In this document: positions 7,277 through 16,965 of the stretch, one piece after another
Numbering within the stretch: position 1 is the first letter of the stretch
How the letters are laid out: every line of letters starts with the position of its first letter
From: CAYORM01 sp964406375
GTDB taxonomy: Bacteria; Pseudomonadota; Alphaproteobacteria; DSM-16000; Inquilinaceae
Assembly: GCA_964406375.1 (NCBI GenBank)
Contig: CAYORM010000013.1
Location: 1-59,205, forward strand
Length of the DNA stretch: 59,205 bases
Direction: 5' to 3'
Position numbers and translations under genes: made by a program
The notes under the pieces: generated by a model
The model's database searches: none
Told to the model about the DNA's origin: nothing
The model's input: only the letters and a program-made list of their open reading frames with translations

Positions 7277-8371
7277 ATGCGCCTTGCCATCGTTCTGCTG
7301 CTGCTGCTCGCCACCGCTGCCGGCGGAGGCGCCGCCGTGCTGATCGACCGGCGTCTCGACCAGCCCGCGCCGGCCGCCGCTCCCGCGATCCCGCCCGCAC
7401 CGGCGACCGTCCCCGTCCTGGTGGCGGCGCGAGACCTCGCCAGCGGGACGATTCTCGCCGAGACGGATTATCGGACCGTCCAGTGGCCGGCCGACAGCCT
7501 GCCGGAAACGGCACTCATCGCCGCCGACATCAGACCGGGCGAGACGCTCTTGCGCATGCCCGTTCCCAGTGGTGCACCGCTGCTCGCGGGCCAGGTGGTG
7601 GAGCGCGGCGCCGGCGGCACCCTCGCCTATGTCCTCGCCGAGGGCCATGTCGCGACCGCGGTCGCGGTGACCGAGACGACCGGCGTCGCAGGTCATGTCG
7701 CGCCGGGCGACCGTGTCGACATCCTGTTCACCCATGCGCCGAGCCACGCGGCGAGCGCGGCGGTGGGATCGGCTCTGGGTGTCGCCGCGCCGGTCGAGCG
7801 CGCGGCCACCGAGACCCTGCTCGTCGGTATCAAGGTGCTGGCGATCGACCAGCGGATCGATGACACGACGGGTGAGATCGCCGTCGGCCGCACCGCGACG
7901 CTCGAGGTGACGCCGAAGGAGGCCGAGATGCTCGCCCTCGCCCAGACCATCGGCACGCTGTCACTCGTGCTCAACGGGGTGACGCCCGCGGCCGAGGTCC
8001 CGGACCCCAAGGCGCTCTTCATCGCCCGCCGGGCGACACAGCCCTCCTACACGCTCGATACGGACATATCGGCACTGTTCCGGCCCCCGCCGGAGGTCCT
8101 CCCCGTCGCCCTGTCCGATCCCGAACCTGCGCAGGAGCCCGAGCCTGCACCGGCGGTGCCGGTCGTGGCCGAGGCGGAAGAAGCCCCGCCCCCGCCGCGG
8201 ATCATCACGATCATCCGCGGCTCGAGCATGGAGCAGATCTCGGCCGGCCCCGAGACGGAGGCGCCGGCGGCGGAAACGCCGGGTGCGGCCCCGTCGGCAG
8301 CACCTGACGCGGCGGTGGTCGCCGACGCGGCCGAGGTCGAGCTTGGTTGGACAGAGGAGTTGCTGCGATGA
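7277..8371 (+). CDS. cpaB: Flp pilus assembly protein CpaB (RcpC)
   Basis: A 364-aa periplasmic pilus protein with an N-terminal membrane anchor (LAIVLLLLLATAAGGGAAV). A SAF-like domain (about residues 45-110: VPVLVAARDLASGTILAE) is followed by the RcpC/CpaB domain with GDRVDILF and VLAIDQRID. The C-terminal 100 residues are low-complexity Pro/Ala/Glu. The start is 10 bp after cpaA. The stop overlaps the cpaC start (ATGA). Confidence 0.92.
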   Translation: MRLAIVLLLLLATAAGGGAAVLIDRRLDQPAPAAAPAIPPAPATVPVLVAARDLASGTILAETDYRTVQWPADSLPETALIAADIRPGETLLRMPVPSGAPLLAGQVVERGAGGTLAYVLAEGHVATAVAVTETTGVAGHVAPGDRVDILFTHAPSHAASAAVGSALGVAAPVERAATETLLVGIKVLAIDQRIDDTTGEIAVGRTATLEVTPKEAEMLALAQTIGTLSLVLNGVTPAAEVPDPKALFIARRATQPSYTLDTDISALFRPPPEVLPVALSDPEPAQEPEPAPAVPVVAEAEEAPPPPRIITIIRGSSMEQISAGPETEAPAAETPGAAPSAAPDAAVVADAAEVELGWTEELLR

Positions 8372-9741
8372 GACGTCTGTCAATCGCACGTCCGCTCCGG
8401 GCTCTTTTCCTCGCCTTCTTCCTGACGGGTCTGCCGGCCGTCGCGCAGTTCGGCGCGCCCGCCGCGGCACAGGAGATGGTGATCGCCCCCAGCGGCCACA
8501 TTGGGCTCGATCTGCGCGAAGGCAAGGTGATCTCGGTCGCGACCCCGCTGGGCAGCGTCTTCGTCGCCGATCCCGAAATCGCCGATGTCTCGCTGCAGTC
8601 GCCGACGGCCGTCTACATCTTCGGCAAATCCGTCGGCCAGACCACCGTCTTCCTGTCCGACGAGGCGGGGAACGTCGTCTCCGGCCGCACCGTCACCGTC
8701 AGCCACGACGTCGCGACGATCAACGCGGCGGTCGCGGCGCTGTATCCGGGTGCCGATGTCTCGATCCGCTCCATCGGGCGGTCTCTGGTGGTCGAGGGTG
8801 CCCTCGCCTCGCCGGCCGATATCGACGACATCCGCAGCATCCTCGCCGGCTATGTCGAGCGGCCCGAGGACGTCGTGATGCGCCTCGGCCTGACCGCGCC
8901 GAACCAGATCAATCTTCGCGTGCGGGTCGCCGAGCTGTCGCGCGAGGTCGACAACCAGCTCGGCATCCGCTGGGCATCGCTCTTCGGCGACAACACGGCG
9001 ATGCTCGGTTTCGCCGGCGGCGCGGGTACCGGGGCCGATGACAGCTTCAGCTCGGCCGTGCACATCGTCACCGGCAGCCTCGACGTCAACGTGGTGGTCG
9101 ATGCGCTCGCCCAGGAGGGGCTCGTCTCGATCCTCGCCGAGCCGAACCTGACCGCCGTCTCCGGCGAGAGTGCGAGCTTCCTCGCCGGCGGCGAGTTCCC
9201 GGTGCCGGTGGCCCAGTCGGACGACACCGTCACCGTCGAGTTCAAGCAGTTCGGCGTCGGCCTGACCTTCACCCCGACGCTGATCGATGCCAACCGCATC
9301 AGCCTCCAGGTCGAGCCGGAGGTGAGCGAGCTGGATTTCACCCGCGGTTTCGAGCTGTCGGGCACGGTGGTCCCCGCGCTCACCACCCGGCGCGCCTCGA
9401 CGACGGTCGAGCTGGGCAGCGGGCAGAGTTTCGCGATTGCAGGTCTCCTGCGCAGCACGACCTCGCAGACGGTGGCGCGGCTGCCGGGTCTCGGCGATCT
9501 GCCGGTGCTCGGGGCGCTGTTCCGGTCGACGAGCTTCCGCCAGGGCGAGACCGAGCTGGTGATCATCGTCACGCCCTATGTCGTCCGCCCGGTGGAATCG
9601 GTCTCGCGCCTGCCCTTGCCGACCGACGGCTATCGTCCGGCGAGCGAGATCGAGCGGTTGCTCTTCGGCTCCTTCCAGACCGGCGCGTCCAGCCCGCCCG
9701 CGGCGCGCCTCGCCGGCTCGGCCGGGTTCATCCTGGAATAG
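8368..9741 (+). CDS. cpaC: Tad pilus secretin CpaC (RcpA)
   Basis: A 457-aa outer-membrane secretin through which the pilus exits. A signal peptide (about residues 1-33, ending AAAQ) is followed by the pilus N-domain (about 35-110), a BON-like stretch, and the secretin domain (about 225-400) with VSILAEPNLTAVSGESASF, FLAGGEFPVPV and LPGLGDLPVLGALFRS. The last is the classical secretin signature. The length is normal. The start ATG overlaps the cpaB stop by 4 bp. Confidence 0.95.
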   Translation: MRRLSIARPLRALFLAFFLTGLPAVAQFGAPAAAQEMVIAPSGHIGLDLREGKVISVATPLGSVFVADPEIADVSLQSPTAVYIFGKSVGQTTVFLSDEAGNVVSGRTVTVSHDVATINAAVAALYPGADVSIRSIGRSLVVEGALASPADIDDIRSILAGYVERPEDVVMRLGLTAPNQINLRVRVAELSREVDNQLGIRWASLFGDNTAMLGFAGGAGTGADDSFSSAVHIVTGSLDVNVVVDALAQEGLVSILAEPNLTAVSGESASFLAGGEFPVPVAQSDDTVTVEFKQFGVGLTFTPTLIDANRISLQVEPEVSELDFTRGFELSGTVVPALTTRRASTTVELGSGQSFAIAGLLRSTTSQTVARLPGLGDLPVLGALFRSTSFRQGETELVIIVTPYVVRPVESVSRLPLPTDGYRPASEIERLLFGSFQTGASSPPAARLAGSAGFILE

Positions 9742-9750
9742 GCGGACGCC

Positions 9751-10425
9751 ATGAAACCGCGCCTCGCCCTCGCGCTCCTCGGGCCGTTGTTGGCCACGGC
9801 GATCGGCGCCTGCGGTAACAACCCCGAGCTGCGTTACGCGCACGCGGTCGACATCGCCCAGCCCGTCGCCGTCGCGGCGATGGCGCAGCACGATGTCCGC
9901 TTCGCCCCTGGCCGGACCGACCCTGATCCCGGCGAGGTGACGACACTGCGCGCCTTCCTCGCGCGCCATGGCGTCGGGTATGGCGACAATGTCCTCGTAT
10001 CCGTCGAGGGCGGCGCGACCGCCACCGCCGCGGGGCGACGCGCCACCCTCGCCCGGCTGCTGCGCGGCTGGGGGTACGAGCCGACGGTGACGGCGGGCAC
10101 CGGCCCGGTCTCGGACATCGCCGTCATCACCATCCGCCGCACCGGGCTGGGCTTGCCGCCGCGCTGTTCCGAGACGCCGCTGCCCGTGTTGCTCACCCGC
10201 CCCGAGGACGCACCGATCAGCCGGTTCGGCTGCGCCACGGCCGCGGCGCTCGGCGCGATGGTTGCCGATCCCGGCGATCTGCTGGTGGGACGCCCCTCGG
10301 GCATGGCCGATGGCGAGCGCGCCGCCGACATGATGCGCGCCTATATCGAGCGGCCACACGCGCTCGACCGCGGCGAGGATGTCGGCACCGGCCGCGTCCT
10401 GCTGCCGCTCGGCGAGACCCGCTGA
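9751..10425 (+). CDS. cpaD: Tad pilus assembly lipoprotein CpaD
   Basis: A 224-aa outer-membrane lipoprotein. The N-terminal signal ends in AIGAC, a lipobox with Cys at about residue 20. The family region VEGGATATAAGRRATLARLL and the C-terminal FGCATAAALGAMVADPGDLL with two conserved cysteines fit CpaD. It likely supports secretin assembly. It lies 9 bp after cpaC and one base before cpaE. Confidence 0.9.
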   Translation: MKPRLALALLGPLLATAIGACGNNPELRYAHAVDIAQPVAVAAMAQHDVRFAPGRTDPDPGEVTTLRAFLARHGVGYGDNVLVSVEGGATATAAGRRATLARLLRGWGYEPTVTAGTGPVSDIAVITIRRTGLGLPPRCSETPLPVLLTRPEDAPISRFGCATAAALGAMVADPGDLLVGRPSGMADGERAADMMRAYIERPHALDRGEDVGTGRVLLPLGETR

Positions 10426-10426
10426 C

Positions 10427-11632
10427 ATGGCGTTGATGGCCCAACGCAAGCCTCTCGATGCCGCCCCGGCCTCCGAGGAGACGCGCGACCTATTCGCCGC
10501 CTATCTCCTCGACGAGGCGAGCCGGGAGGCGGCAGTCGCGCTCGCGCGGGTTCGCGGCTGGCCGGTCGGGGATGTGGTGCGCGGCGATCTGACCGCCGCC
10601 GCCCGCACCCTCGCCGTCGCGCCACCGCCGCGTTTCATGATCGTCGACATCGGCACGCTGACGGTCGAGGAGATTGAGGAGACGATCGGCGAGATCGCCC
10701 GCTCGGGCACCATGGTCATCGCGATCGGCGACCGCAATGACGTCGCGCTCTATCGCCGGTTGCGCGATGCCGGGGCGCGCGACTACCTCTACAAGCCGGT
10801 GGATGGCGGCATCCTGAATGCCGCCTTCTCTCGCATCGAGGCGCCGGAAACCGGCGGTGCCGCGATGCGCGGACGCCGGATCGCCTTCGTCGGCGTGCGC
10901 GGGGGCGTCGGAACCTCCACCCTGGCTGCCAACAGTGCCTGGCTGATGGCCGAGACGCTGCGCCGCCGCGTCGCGCTGATCGATGCCGATGTGCAGTTCG
11001 GCACCCTCGCCCTTCAGCTCGATGCCAAGCCGAACAGTGGCCTGCGCGAGGGGCTCCAGGCACCGGACCGGCTCGACCGGGTCTTCCTCGACCATGCGGC
11101 GATCCCGGTGACCAAGCAGCTCCGCCTGTTCGCCTCGGAGGATGCGATCGAGGACGAGGCCGGCGATCCGGCCGCCATCGCCGCCTTTCTCGATCACGCG
11201 GCGCGCGACTGCGACGTGGCGATGGTCGACCTGCCGCGGGGTGTCCTGACCGCAGGCCGGATTGCAGGCGATCTCGACGCCGTCGCCCTCGTCATGGATC
11301 CCTCGCTCGCCGGGTTGCGGGACGCCGGCCGGATCCTCCGCCTGCTGCGCGCCCGCCACCCCGAGCTGCGCTGCCATCTCGTCGTCAACAATCGTGATCC
11401 GCGGCCGGAGGTCTCCGCCGCGGAGATCGAGCGCGGCATCGACGCCCCGATCGACCTTTGGATTCCGCATGCACGCGCCGCCCTGATGCGCAGTGACATG
11501 GCGGGGGAGCCGCTGGCCAAGGCGCAGGCGCGCCATCCGCTGCTGCGTGGCATCGTCCGCCTCAACGCCGCCCTCGCCGGGGTTCGCGAACCGCCGCGCC
11601 GCTCGTTCTGGCGAGGTTTCGGACGCCGGTGA
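10427..11632 (+). CDS. cpaE: Tad pilus ParA/MinD-like ATPase CpaE (TadZ)
   Basis: A 401-aa protein that localises the Tad apparatus. The N-terminal 140 residues form a receiver-like domain (FMIVDIGTLTVEEIEE, ending YKPVDGG) that lacks a clear phospho-acceptor context. The C-terminal MinD/ParA domain starts with a deviant Walker A, GVRGGVGTST (about residues 157-166), followed by ALIDADVQFG and MVDLPRG. The usual Lys at KGG is Arg here. A second in-frame ATG at 10436 is possible. Confidence 0.92.
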   Translation: MALMAQRKPLDAAPASEETRDLFAAYLLDEASREAAVALARVRGWPVGDVVRGDLTAAARTLAVAPPPRFMIVDIGTLTVEEIEETIGEIARSGTMVIAIGDRNDVALYRRLRDAGARDYLYKPVDGGILNAAFSRIEAPETGGAAMRGRRIAFVGVRGGVGTSTLAANSAWLMAETLRRRVALIDADVQFGTLALQLDAKPNSGLREGLQAPDRLDRVFLDHAAIPVTKQLRLFASEDAIEDEAGDPAAIAAFLDHAARDCDVAMVDLPRGVLTAGRIAGDLDAVALVMDPSLAGLRDAGRILRLLRARHPELRCHLVVNNRDPRPEVSAAEIERGIDAPIDLWIPHARAALMRSDMAGEPLAKAQARHPLLRGIVRLNAALAGVREPPRRSFWRGFGRR

Positions 11633-11636
11633 CGCC

Positions 11637-13268
11637 ATGACCCCACCCGATAATCTGATGCCGCGCGACGCGGATGAGGAACCGCTCGCACCGGCTGCGG
11701 CGCCGGGGCCGGAGATCCTGCAACGCCGGCTCGAGGCGCTGCTCGCCGACAGCCATGACGATCCGGCCCTGCGCGGCCTGTCCAAGCGCCACTTCGCGAT
11801 GCGGATCGGCGAGATGCTGGACCGGCTGCTGGCCGAGACCGGTGCGCGTCTGCCGCTGGCCGAGCAGCGCCGGCTGATCGAGACGGTGACCGAGGCGCAT
11901 CACGCCGCGTTTACCGCCGCCGCCACCACCTCCGGGCGACCGCTGCTCGCCACGCCCCCGGCGCCCGCCCCGGCGGACGAGGCGCGCCAGCGCCAGAACG
12001 AGCGCATGCAGGCGGTCAAGGCGCAGATCCAGCCGATGCTGATGGAGCGGATCGACGTCGCGGTCGCCGCCCGGCTGACCCAGGCCGATCTCGAGGCACA
12101 GGTGGGCGCGGTGGTCGCGGATCTGCAGTCCGAACTGAAGCTGCAGCTCAATGGCAGCGAGCAGGCGCGGCTCGTCCGGCTGATCGTCGACGACATGGTC
12201 GGGCTCGGTCCGCTCGAACCGCTGCTGGCCGATGATGCCGTCACCGACATCATGGTGAACGGTCCGCGGCAGATCTATGTCGAGCGGCGCGGCAAGTTAG
12301 AGCTGACCGAGACGACCTTCCGCGACGATGCCCATGTGATGCATGTCGCCACCCGCATCGTCTCGCGGATCGGTCGCCGCATCGATGAGGCGAGCCCCCT
12401 CGTCGATGCCCGCCTGCCGGATGGCAGCAGGGTCAACATCATCATCCCGCCGCTCGCCATCGATGGCCCGTCGATCTCGATCCGCAAATTCGCCAAGCGC
12501 CAGATCACGCTCGACATGATGGCCCGGCAGGGCAACGTGTCGGACAACCTCGCCCAGGTGCTCAAGATCGCGGCGCGCGCCCGGCTCAACATCCTCATCT
12601 CCGGCGGCACCGGTTCGGGCAAGACGACGCTGCTCAATGCAATGTCGCGGATGATCGACCACGGCGAACGCATCGTCACGATCGAGGATGCGGCCGAGCT
12701 GCAGCTCCAGCAGCCGCATGTCGTGCGGCTCGAGACACGGCCGCCGTCGATCGAAGGGGCAGGCGAGATCACCATGCGCGATCTGGTGAAGAACGCGCTG
12801 CGGATGCGGCCCGACCGCATCATCCTCGGCGAGGTCCGCGGCGCCGAAGCCATCGACATGCTGCAGGCGATGAACACCGGCCATGACGGGTCGATGTGCA
12901 CGCTGCACGCCAACACCCCGCGCGAGGCCCTGACCCGGCTCGAGAACATGGTCGCGATGTCGAGCATGCGCCTGCCGGCCGCGGCGGTGCGCCACCAGAT
13001 CGCCAGCGCCGTCCATCTGATCGTCCAGATCAGCCGCATGCGCGACGGCGTCCGCCGCGTCACCCATGTCAGCGAGGTGGTCGGCATGGAGGGCGAGATC
13101 GTCACGCTGCAGGACCTGTTCGTCTTCCAGTTCCAGGGCGAGCGGCCGGACGGCACCCTCTACGGCCGGCACCAATGCACCGGCTTCCGGCCCAATTTCC
13201 TGCCGCGGGCCGAGTATTACGGACTCGGCGAGGCGCTGCTCGGGGCGATGGAATGCCGTCCGGCCTGA
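11637..13268 (+). CDS. cpaF: Tad secretion ATPase CpaF (TadA)
   Basis: A 543-aa hexameric type II/IV secretion ATPase that drives pilus assembly. The N-terminal 150 residues are a variable Ala-rich helical region. The catalytic half has ADDAVTDIMVNGP, Walker A SGGTGSGKTT (about residues 322-331), the Asp box IVTIEDAAEL, Walker B MRPDRIILGEVRG and the His box TGHDGSMCTLHANTP. The start is 4 bp after the cpaE stop. The 3' end overlaps tadB by 16 bp. Confidence 0.95.
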   Translation: MTPPDNLMPRDADEEPLAPAAAPGPEILQRRLEALLADSHDDPALRGLSKRHFAMRIGEMLDRLLAETGARLPLAEQRRLIETVTEAHHAAFTAAATTSGRPLLATPPAPAPADEARQRQNERMQAVKAQIQPMLMERIDVAVAARLTQADLEAQVGAVVADLQSELKLQLNGSEQARLVRLIVDDMVGLGPLEPLLADDAVTDIMVNGPRQIYVERRGKLELTETTFRDDAHVMHVATRIVSRIGRRIDEASPLVDARLPDGSRVNIIIPPLAIDGPSISIRKFAKRQITLDMMARQGNVSDNLAQVLKIAARARLNILISGGTGSGKTTLLNAMSRMIDHGERIVTIEDAAELQLQQPHVVRLETRPPSIEGAGEITMRDLVKNALRMRPDRIILGEVRGAEAIDMLQAMNTGHDGSMCTLHANTPREALTRLENMVAMSSMRLPAAAVRHQIASAVHLIVQISRMRDGVRRVTHVSEVVGMEGEIVTLQDLFVFQFQGERPDGTLYGRHQCTGFRPNFLPRAEYYGLGEALLGAMECRPA

Positions 13269-14260
13269 TCCATCCGGCTCTCGCGGAATTCCTGCTGCCG
13301 CTCGCGCTGCTTCTGGTGCTCACCCTTGCGGCGCTGGGCGGTGCCCTGCTCGTCTGGTGGGACCGGGCGGTCCGCCGGCGCCGGCGCCGCTATCGCCGCG
13401 TCATTGAGAGTACCGGCCGCAAGGCCAAGGCCACTCCCATCGCCGAGGCCGAGGCGTTCCGTCCCGCCAAACGCCATGGCGGCGGCTCGCCGCTCGGCCG
13501 CCTGCTCGCCACCCCGGCGGCGCTGCGTCGCCGGGCCGAACGGGCCGGGCTGTCGCTCGGCCTGCTGCCGCTCCTCGGCATCATGCTCGCGATCGGCGCC
13601 CTCTATGCGATCGCGCTCTCGAGCTTCGTCCATCTGGCCCTGCCGGTCGCCGGCGTGGCGGGGCTCGCGCTCGGCTATGCCACCCTTCTCCTCGTCCTCG
13701 CCGTGCTCGGCCATCGGCGGGCGGAGCTCTTCCTCAAACAGCTCCCCGACGCGATCGACATCATGATCCGCAGTATCCGTGTCGGCCTGCCGGTGATCGA
13801 GGGCGTCGCCATCGTGCATGCCGAGATCCCAGACCCGCTCGGCGGCGAGTTCCGCTCGATCCGCGACGAGGTGCAGTTCGGCAAGTCGCTCGAGGAGGCG
13901 CTGTGGGTGATCGCGCGGCGGATCGACCGGCCGGAATTCACCTTCCTCGTCATCAGCGTGGCGGTGCAGCGCGAGACCGGCGGCAATCTCACCGAAGCGC
14001 TGGAGAACCTGTCCCGCATCCTGCGCCAGCGCGAGCAGATGAAGCTCAAGGTGAAGGCGCTCTCATCCGAGGCGCGGGCCAGCGCCTGGATCCTCGGATC
14101 GCTGCCCTTCGTCATGGGGCTGCTCGTCTTCTTCATGAATCCCGGCTATCTGGATCCGCTGTTCACCGATCCACGCGGCCATCTGATGCTGGCCGGCGGG
14201 CTCGGCAGCATGGCGGTCGGCGTGCTGGTGATGGCCAAGATGGTCCGGTTCCGGATCTGA
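13253..14260 (+). CDS. tadB: Tad inner-membrane protein TadB
   Basis: A 335-aa inner-membrane platform protein with a GspF/T2SF domain (about residues 165-290: LPDAIDIMIRSIRVGLPV, QRETGGNLTEALENLSRILR). Hydrophobic helices lie at the N-terminus (15-35), in the middle (about 105-160) and at the C-terminus. The start is inside the end of cpaF, which points to coupled translation. Confidence 0.93.
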   Translation: MPSGLIHPALAEFLLPLALLLVLTLAALGGALLVWWDRAVRRRRRRYRRVIESTGRKAKATPIAEAEAFRPAKRHGGGSPLGRLLATPAALRRRAERAGLSLGLLPLLGIMLAIGALYAIALSSFVHLALPVAGVAGLALGYATLLLVLAVLGHRRAELFLKQLPDAIDIMIRSIRVGLPVIEGVAIVHAEIPDPLGGEFRSIRDEVQFGKSLEEALWVIARRIDRPEFTFLVISVAVQRETGGNLTEALENLSRILRQREQMKLKVKALSSEARASAWILGSLPFVMGLLVFFMNPGYLDPLFTDPRGHLMLAGGLGSMAVGVLVMAKMVRFRI

Positions 14261-14266
14261 TCCGCC

Positions 14267-15226
14267 ATGGCCGATCTCCTACTCTCCGCCCAGCTCGCAC
14301 CGGGCCTCGCCGCGCTGGCCGCCTTCCTCGCGGTGATCGCCTTCGGCCTTCTGGTGATCGACCGCGCCGCGCGGCGCGCCCGGCTGCGCTCGGCGGTGGG
14401 CATCGGCCGCAAGGGGCGGATGCTGATCACCGAGACCGGGCCGGCCCGGCGCTGGCGCAGCGACCTGATCGGAGCCATGCGCGCCGGCGCCGGCAAGGCC
14501 AATCTTTTGCGCGCGCGCCAGGCGAGCGCCGTCCGCGCCCGGCTGATCCGAGCCGGCTGGCGCAACCGCGACGCGCTGGTGATCTACGTCTTCGCCAAGA
14601 TCGCGCTGCCGCTGATCGGCATCGGCGGCACCGCCTTCTTCGTCTTCGTGGTCCGGCCGCTCTCCTACCCCCTGCTCATCCAGATCGCGATCGTGCTGGG
14701 CGGCGCGCTCGCGGCGAGCATGCTGCCGGACATCCTCGTGAAGAATGTCGAACAGCGCCGGCGCCAGGAGATCCAGCGCGCACTGCCCGATGCCCTCGAC
14801 CTCATGCTGATCTGCGCCGAGGCCGGCCTCAGCCTCGACGCGGCCCTCGCCCGGGTGGCGCGCGAGATGGTGCGGGGCTCGCCGCCCCTCGCCGATGAGA
14901 TCGGTTATACCGTGCTCGAGCTGCGTTTCCTGCCCGACCGCCGCCGGGCCCTGCAGCATCTCGGCGAGCGCGTCGACCTGCCGGCGATCCGCGCGCTGAC
15001 GAGCACACTGATCCAGGGGGAGCGCTACGGCACACCGCTCTCCCAGGCGCTGCGCGTTCTCTCCAGCGAACAGCGGACCGAGCGGATGCTGCGCGCCGAG
15101 GCCAAGGCTGCCCGGCTGCCCGCGGTGATGACCGTACCGCTGATCGTCTTCATCCTGCCGGCCCTGTTCGTCGTGCTGCTCGGGCCGGCCGCACTCAGCA
15201 TCATCGACGGCCTGCCCGGGCGATGA
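14267..15226 (+). CDS. tadC: Tad inner-membrane protein TadC
   Basis: A 319-aa partner of TadB with a T2SF domain (about residues 165-290: LPDALDLMLICAEAGLSLDA, TLIQGERYGTPLSQALRVLS). It has two N-terminal helices and a C-terminal pair (LIVFILPALFVVLLGPA). It follows tadB by 6 bp and overlaps the tadE-like gene by 4 bp. Confidence 0.93.
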   Translation: MADLLLSAQLAPGLAALAAFLAVIAFGLLVIDRAARRARLRSAVGIGRKGRMLITETGPARRWRSDLIGAMRAGAGKANLLRARQASAVRARLIRAGWRNRDALVIYVFAKIALPLIGIGGTAFFVFVVRPLSYPLLIQIAIVLGGALAASMLPDILVKNVEQRRRQEIQRALPDALDLMLICAEAGLSLDAALARVAREMVRGSPPLADEIGYTVLELRFLPDRRRALQHLGERVDLPAIRALTSTLIQGERYGTPLSQALRVLSSEQRTERMLRAEAKAARLPAVMTVPLIVFILPALFVVLLGPAALSIIDGLPGR

Positions 15227-15678
15227 CCGTGCCCGCTGTGCGTCCGCGTCGTTCTGCCGTGACCTTCGCCCGCCGCCTGCTGCGCGGTCAGGAGGGCAGC
15301 ACGGCGGTGGAGTTCGCGATCATCCTGCCCGTCCTGCTGCTGATCCTGCTGGGCATCGTGCAGTTCGGTTTCCTCTTCGTCATCCATACCGCGATGGCCA
15401 ATGCCGCGCGCGAGGAGGCACGCTGGATCGCCCTCGCCGGCGGCAACATCGCCGGCCACGACGTGACCGCAAGCGTCGAGCAGCGGCTCGGGCCATGGAC
15501 CGACAGCTTTCCCGGCGCGTTCACCGTCGTCTCGAGCCCGCCGGCCGCACCACCCGCCGAGAACGTCGTCTATGTCGAGGTGTCCTTCGACCTGTCGCGG
15601 ATCGCCTTCGGCGGCCTGATCTCCGGCTTCGCCGGCAACTCGATCTCGGCGCGGGTCGCCCAGCACACGGAGGAGTGA
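15223..15678 (+). CDS. tadE: TadE-like pseudopilin
   Basis: A 151-aa minor pilin-like protein. The prepilin site is QEG/STAVEFAIILPV with the conserved Glu, followed by a long hydrophobic helix. The C-terminal part is a small periplasmic domain. It is probably processed by CpaA. It could equally be named TadF; with a TadG-like protein next, TadE is the likelier name. The start overlaps the tadC stop. Confidence 0.85.
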   Translation: MTVPAVRPRRSAVTFARRLLRGQEGSTAVEFAIILPVLLLILLGIVQFGFLFVIHTAMANAAREEARWIALAGGNIAGHDVTASVEQRLGPWTDSFPGAFTVVSSPPAAPPAENVVYVEVSFDLSRIAFGGLISGFAGNSISARVAQHTEE

Positions 15679-15682
15679 GGCG

Positions 15683-16960
15683 ATGCGCATCTTCGCCGCG
15701 CTCTTACGGCGGCTGGGCTGCGAGGAGTCCGGTGCCACCGCCGTCATCGCCGGCATCACCATGACGGTGCTGCTCGGCTTCGGCGCGCTCGCCATCGACG
15801 CCTCGAACATCTATCTCAACCGCGCGCTGTTGCAGAACGCGGCGGACAGTGCGGCGCGCGCTGCCATCATCCATCTTACCACGCCCGCCGAAGCGCGGGC
15901 ATTGGCGCTGCTGATGGCCGAGCAGGCCATGCCGGCCGGGCGCTATGGCAACGTTCTCGCCGCGAACGATATCGATTTCGGCACCTGGGATCCCGACAGC
16001 CGCACCTTCACGGAAGGGCCGGACGGAAGCGGCAATGCCGTCCGCGTCATCGCGCGCCGGTCGGTGCCGCTGACGCTCGCCGCCATTTTCGGGCTGACCC
16101 GCTCCGATCAGGCGGCGCAGGCGATCGCCGCCAGCCGGGCGGGTGGGTTCGAGGTCTGCATGCTGGCGCTCAGCGACATCGACATCGATCCGGCAGAATC
16201 GGAGCTGACGCTGAGCGGCAATGTCGACGTCTACACGCCCCATTGCGGCATGGCGTCCAACGCCTCGATGCGGGTCAACGGCAATGTCGATGTCGACACC
16301 CTCGGCATCCACGTCGTGGGCACCCTCGCGGCGATCGGCAATGTCGACATCAACACGACCCATCCGACGGTGCAGGGTGGGCCGCGCCTGGCCGACCCCT
16401 ATGCCGGACTGCCCGGCGCGGCGGCCATCACCGCCGGCATGCCGGTCAGGCCGAGCCCGTCGCACTGCAACGACCTGCAGCCGAACGTCGTCTATTCCAA
16501 CCGTGTCAGCTTCAGCGGCAGCATGCGGTGCACTCTGGCGCCGGGCGTCTACTATTTCCGTGCCGGCCTCTCGATCTCCGGCAATGTCGATTTCATCGCG
16601 CGCGACGTGACACTGATCACCGAGGGATCATTCTCGTTCTCGGGTAATGGCGATTTCGATCTCGCCGGACCGTCCGGCCCGTCCGGCCCCTTCGGCGACA
16701 GCTTCAAGGGGATGGCGATCTACGGCATCGGCCCCCAGGCCAATGTCAGCCTCAGCGGCAATCTCGATTATGTGCTCAACGGCGTCGTCTACCTGCCGCA
16801 GGCCGACCTCTCCTTCACCGGCAACCAAGAGCTGCTCGGCTGCTCACAGATCGTCGCCTCGACGATCACGCTGCGCGGCAATTCCGACCGTACGCAGCAA
16901 TGCCGCCCGGTGCCGACCACGCCCATCATGACGCAGAGCGGATCGGCCCTGGTCCAGTGA
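15683..16960 (+). CDS. TadG-like protein with GN-D repeat domain
   Basis: A 425-aa protein. Its N-terminus (about residues 1-150) is the TadE/TadG-like module (EESGATAVIAGITMTVLLGF, then NIYLNRALLQNAADSAARAA). There is no von Willebrand A domain. Instead residues about 175-405 hold at least eight short repeats around [S/N/I/T/R]GN[V/G/L/Q/S][D/E]: SGNVDVY, NGNVDVD, IGNVDIN, SGNVDF, SGNGDFD, SGNLDYV, TGNQEL, RGNSDR. The spacing suggests a beta-solenoid or polymer-forming fold exposed outside the membrane. It closes the Tad operon and meets tadD tail to tail 5 bp away. Confidence 0.8.
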   Translation: MRIFAALLRRLGCEESGATAVIAGITMTVLLGFGALAIDASNIYLNRALLQNAADSAARAAIIHLTTPAEARALALLMAEQAMPAGRYGNVLAANDIDFGTWDPDSRTFTEGPDGSGNAVRVIARRSVPLTLAAIFGLTRSDQAAQAIAASRAGGFEVCMLALSDIDIDPAESELTLSGNVDVYTPHCGMASNASMRVNGNVDVDTLGIHVVGTLAAIGNVDINTTHPTVQGGPRLADPYAGLPGAAAITAGMPVRPSPSHCNDLQPNVVYSNRVSFSGSMRCTLAPGVYYFRAGLSISGNVDFIARDVTLITEGSFSFSGNGDFDLAGPSGPSGPFGDSFKGMAIYGIGPQANVSLSGNLDYVLNGVVYLPQADLSFTGNQELLGCSQIVASTITLRGNSDRTQQCRPVPTTPIMTQSGSALVQ

Positions 16961-16965
16961 GGCGG

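Noticed and set aside
8380..10449. Long minus-strand open frame opposite cpaC and cpaD.
   Set aside because: It is a GC-codon shadow. The plus-strand genes have full family motifs and the antisense product has no domain.
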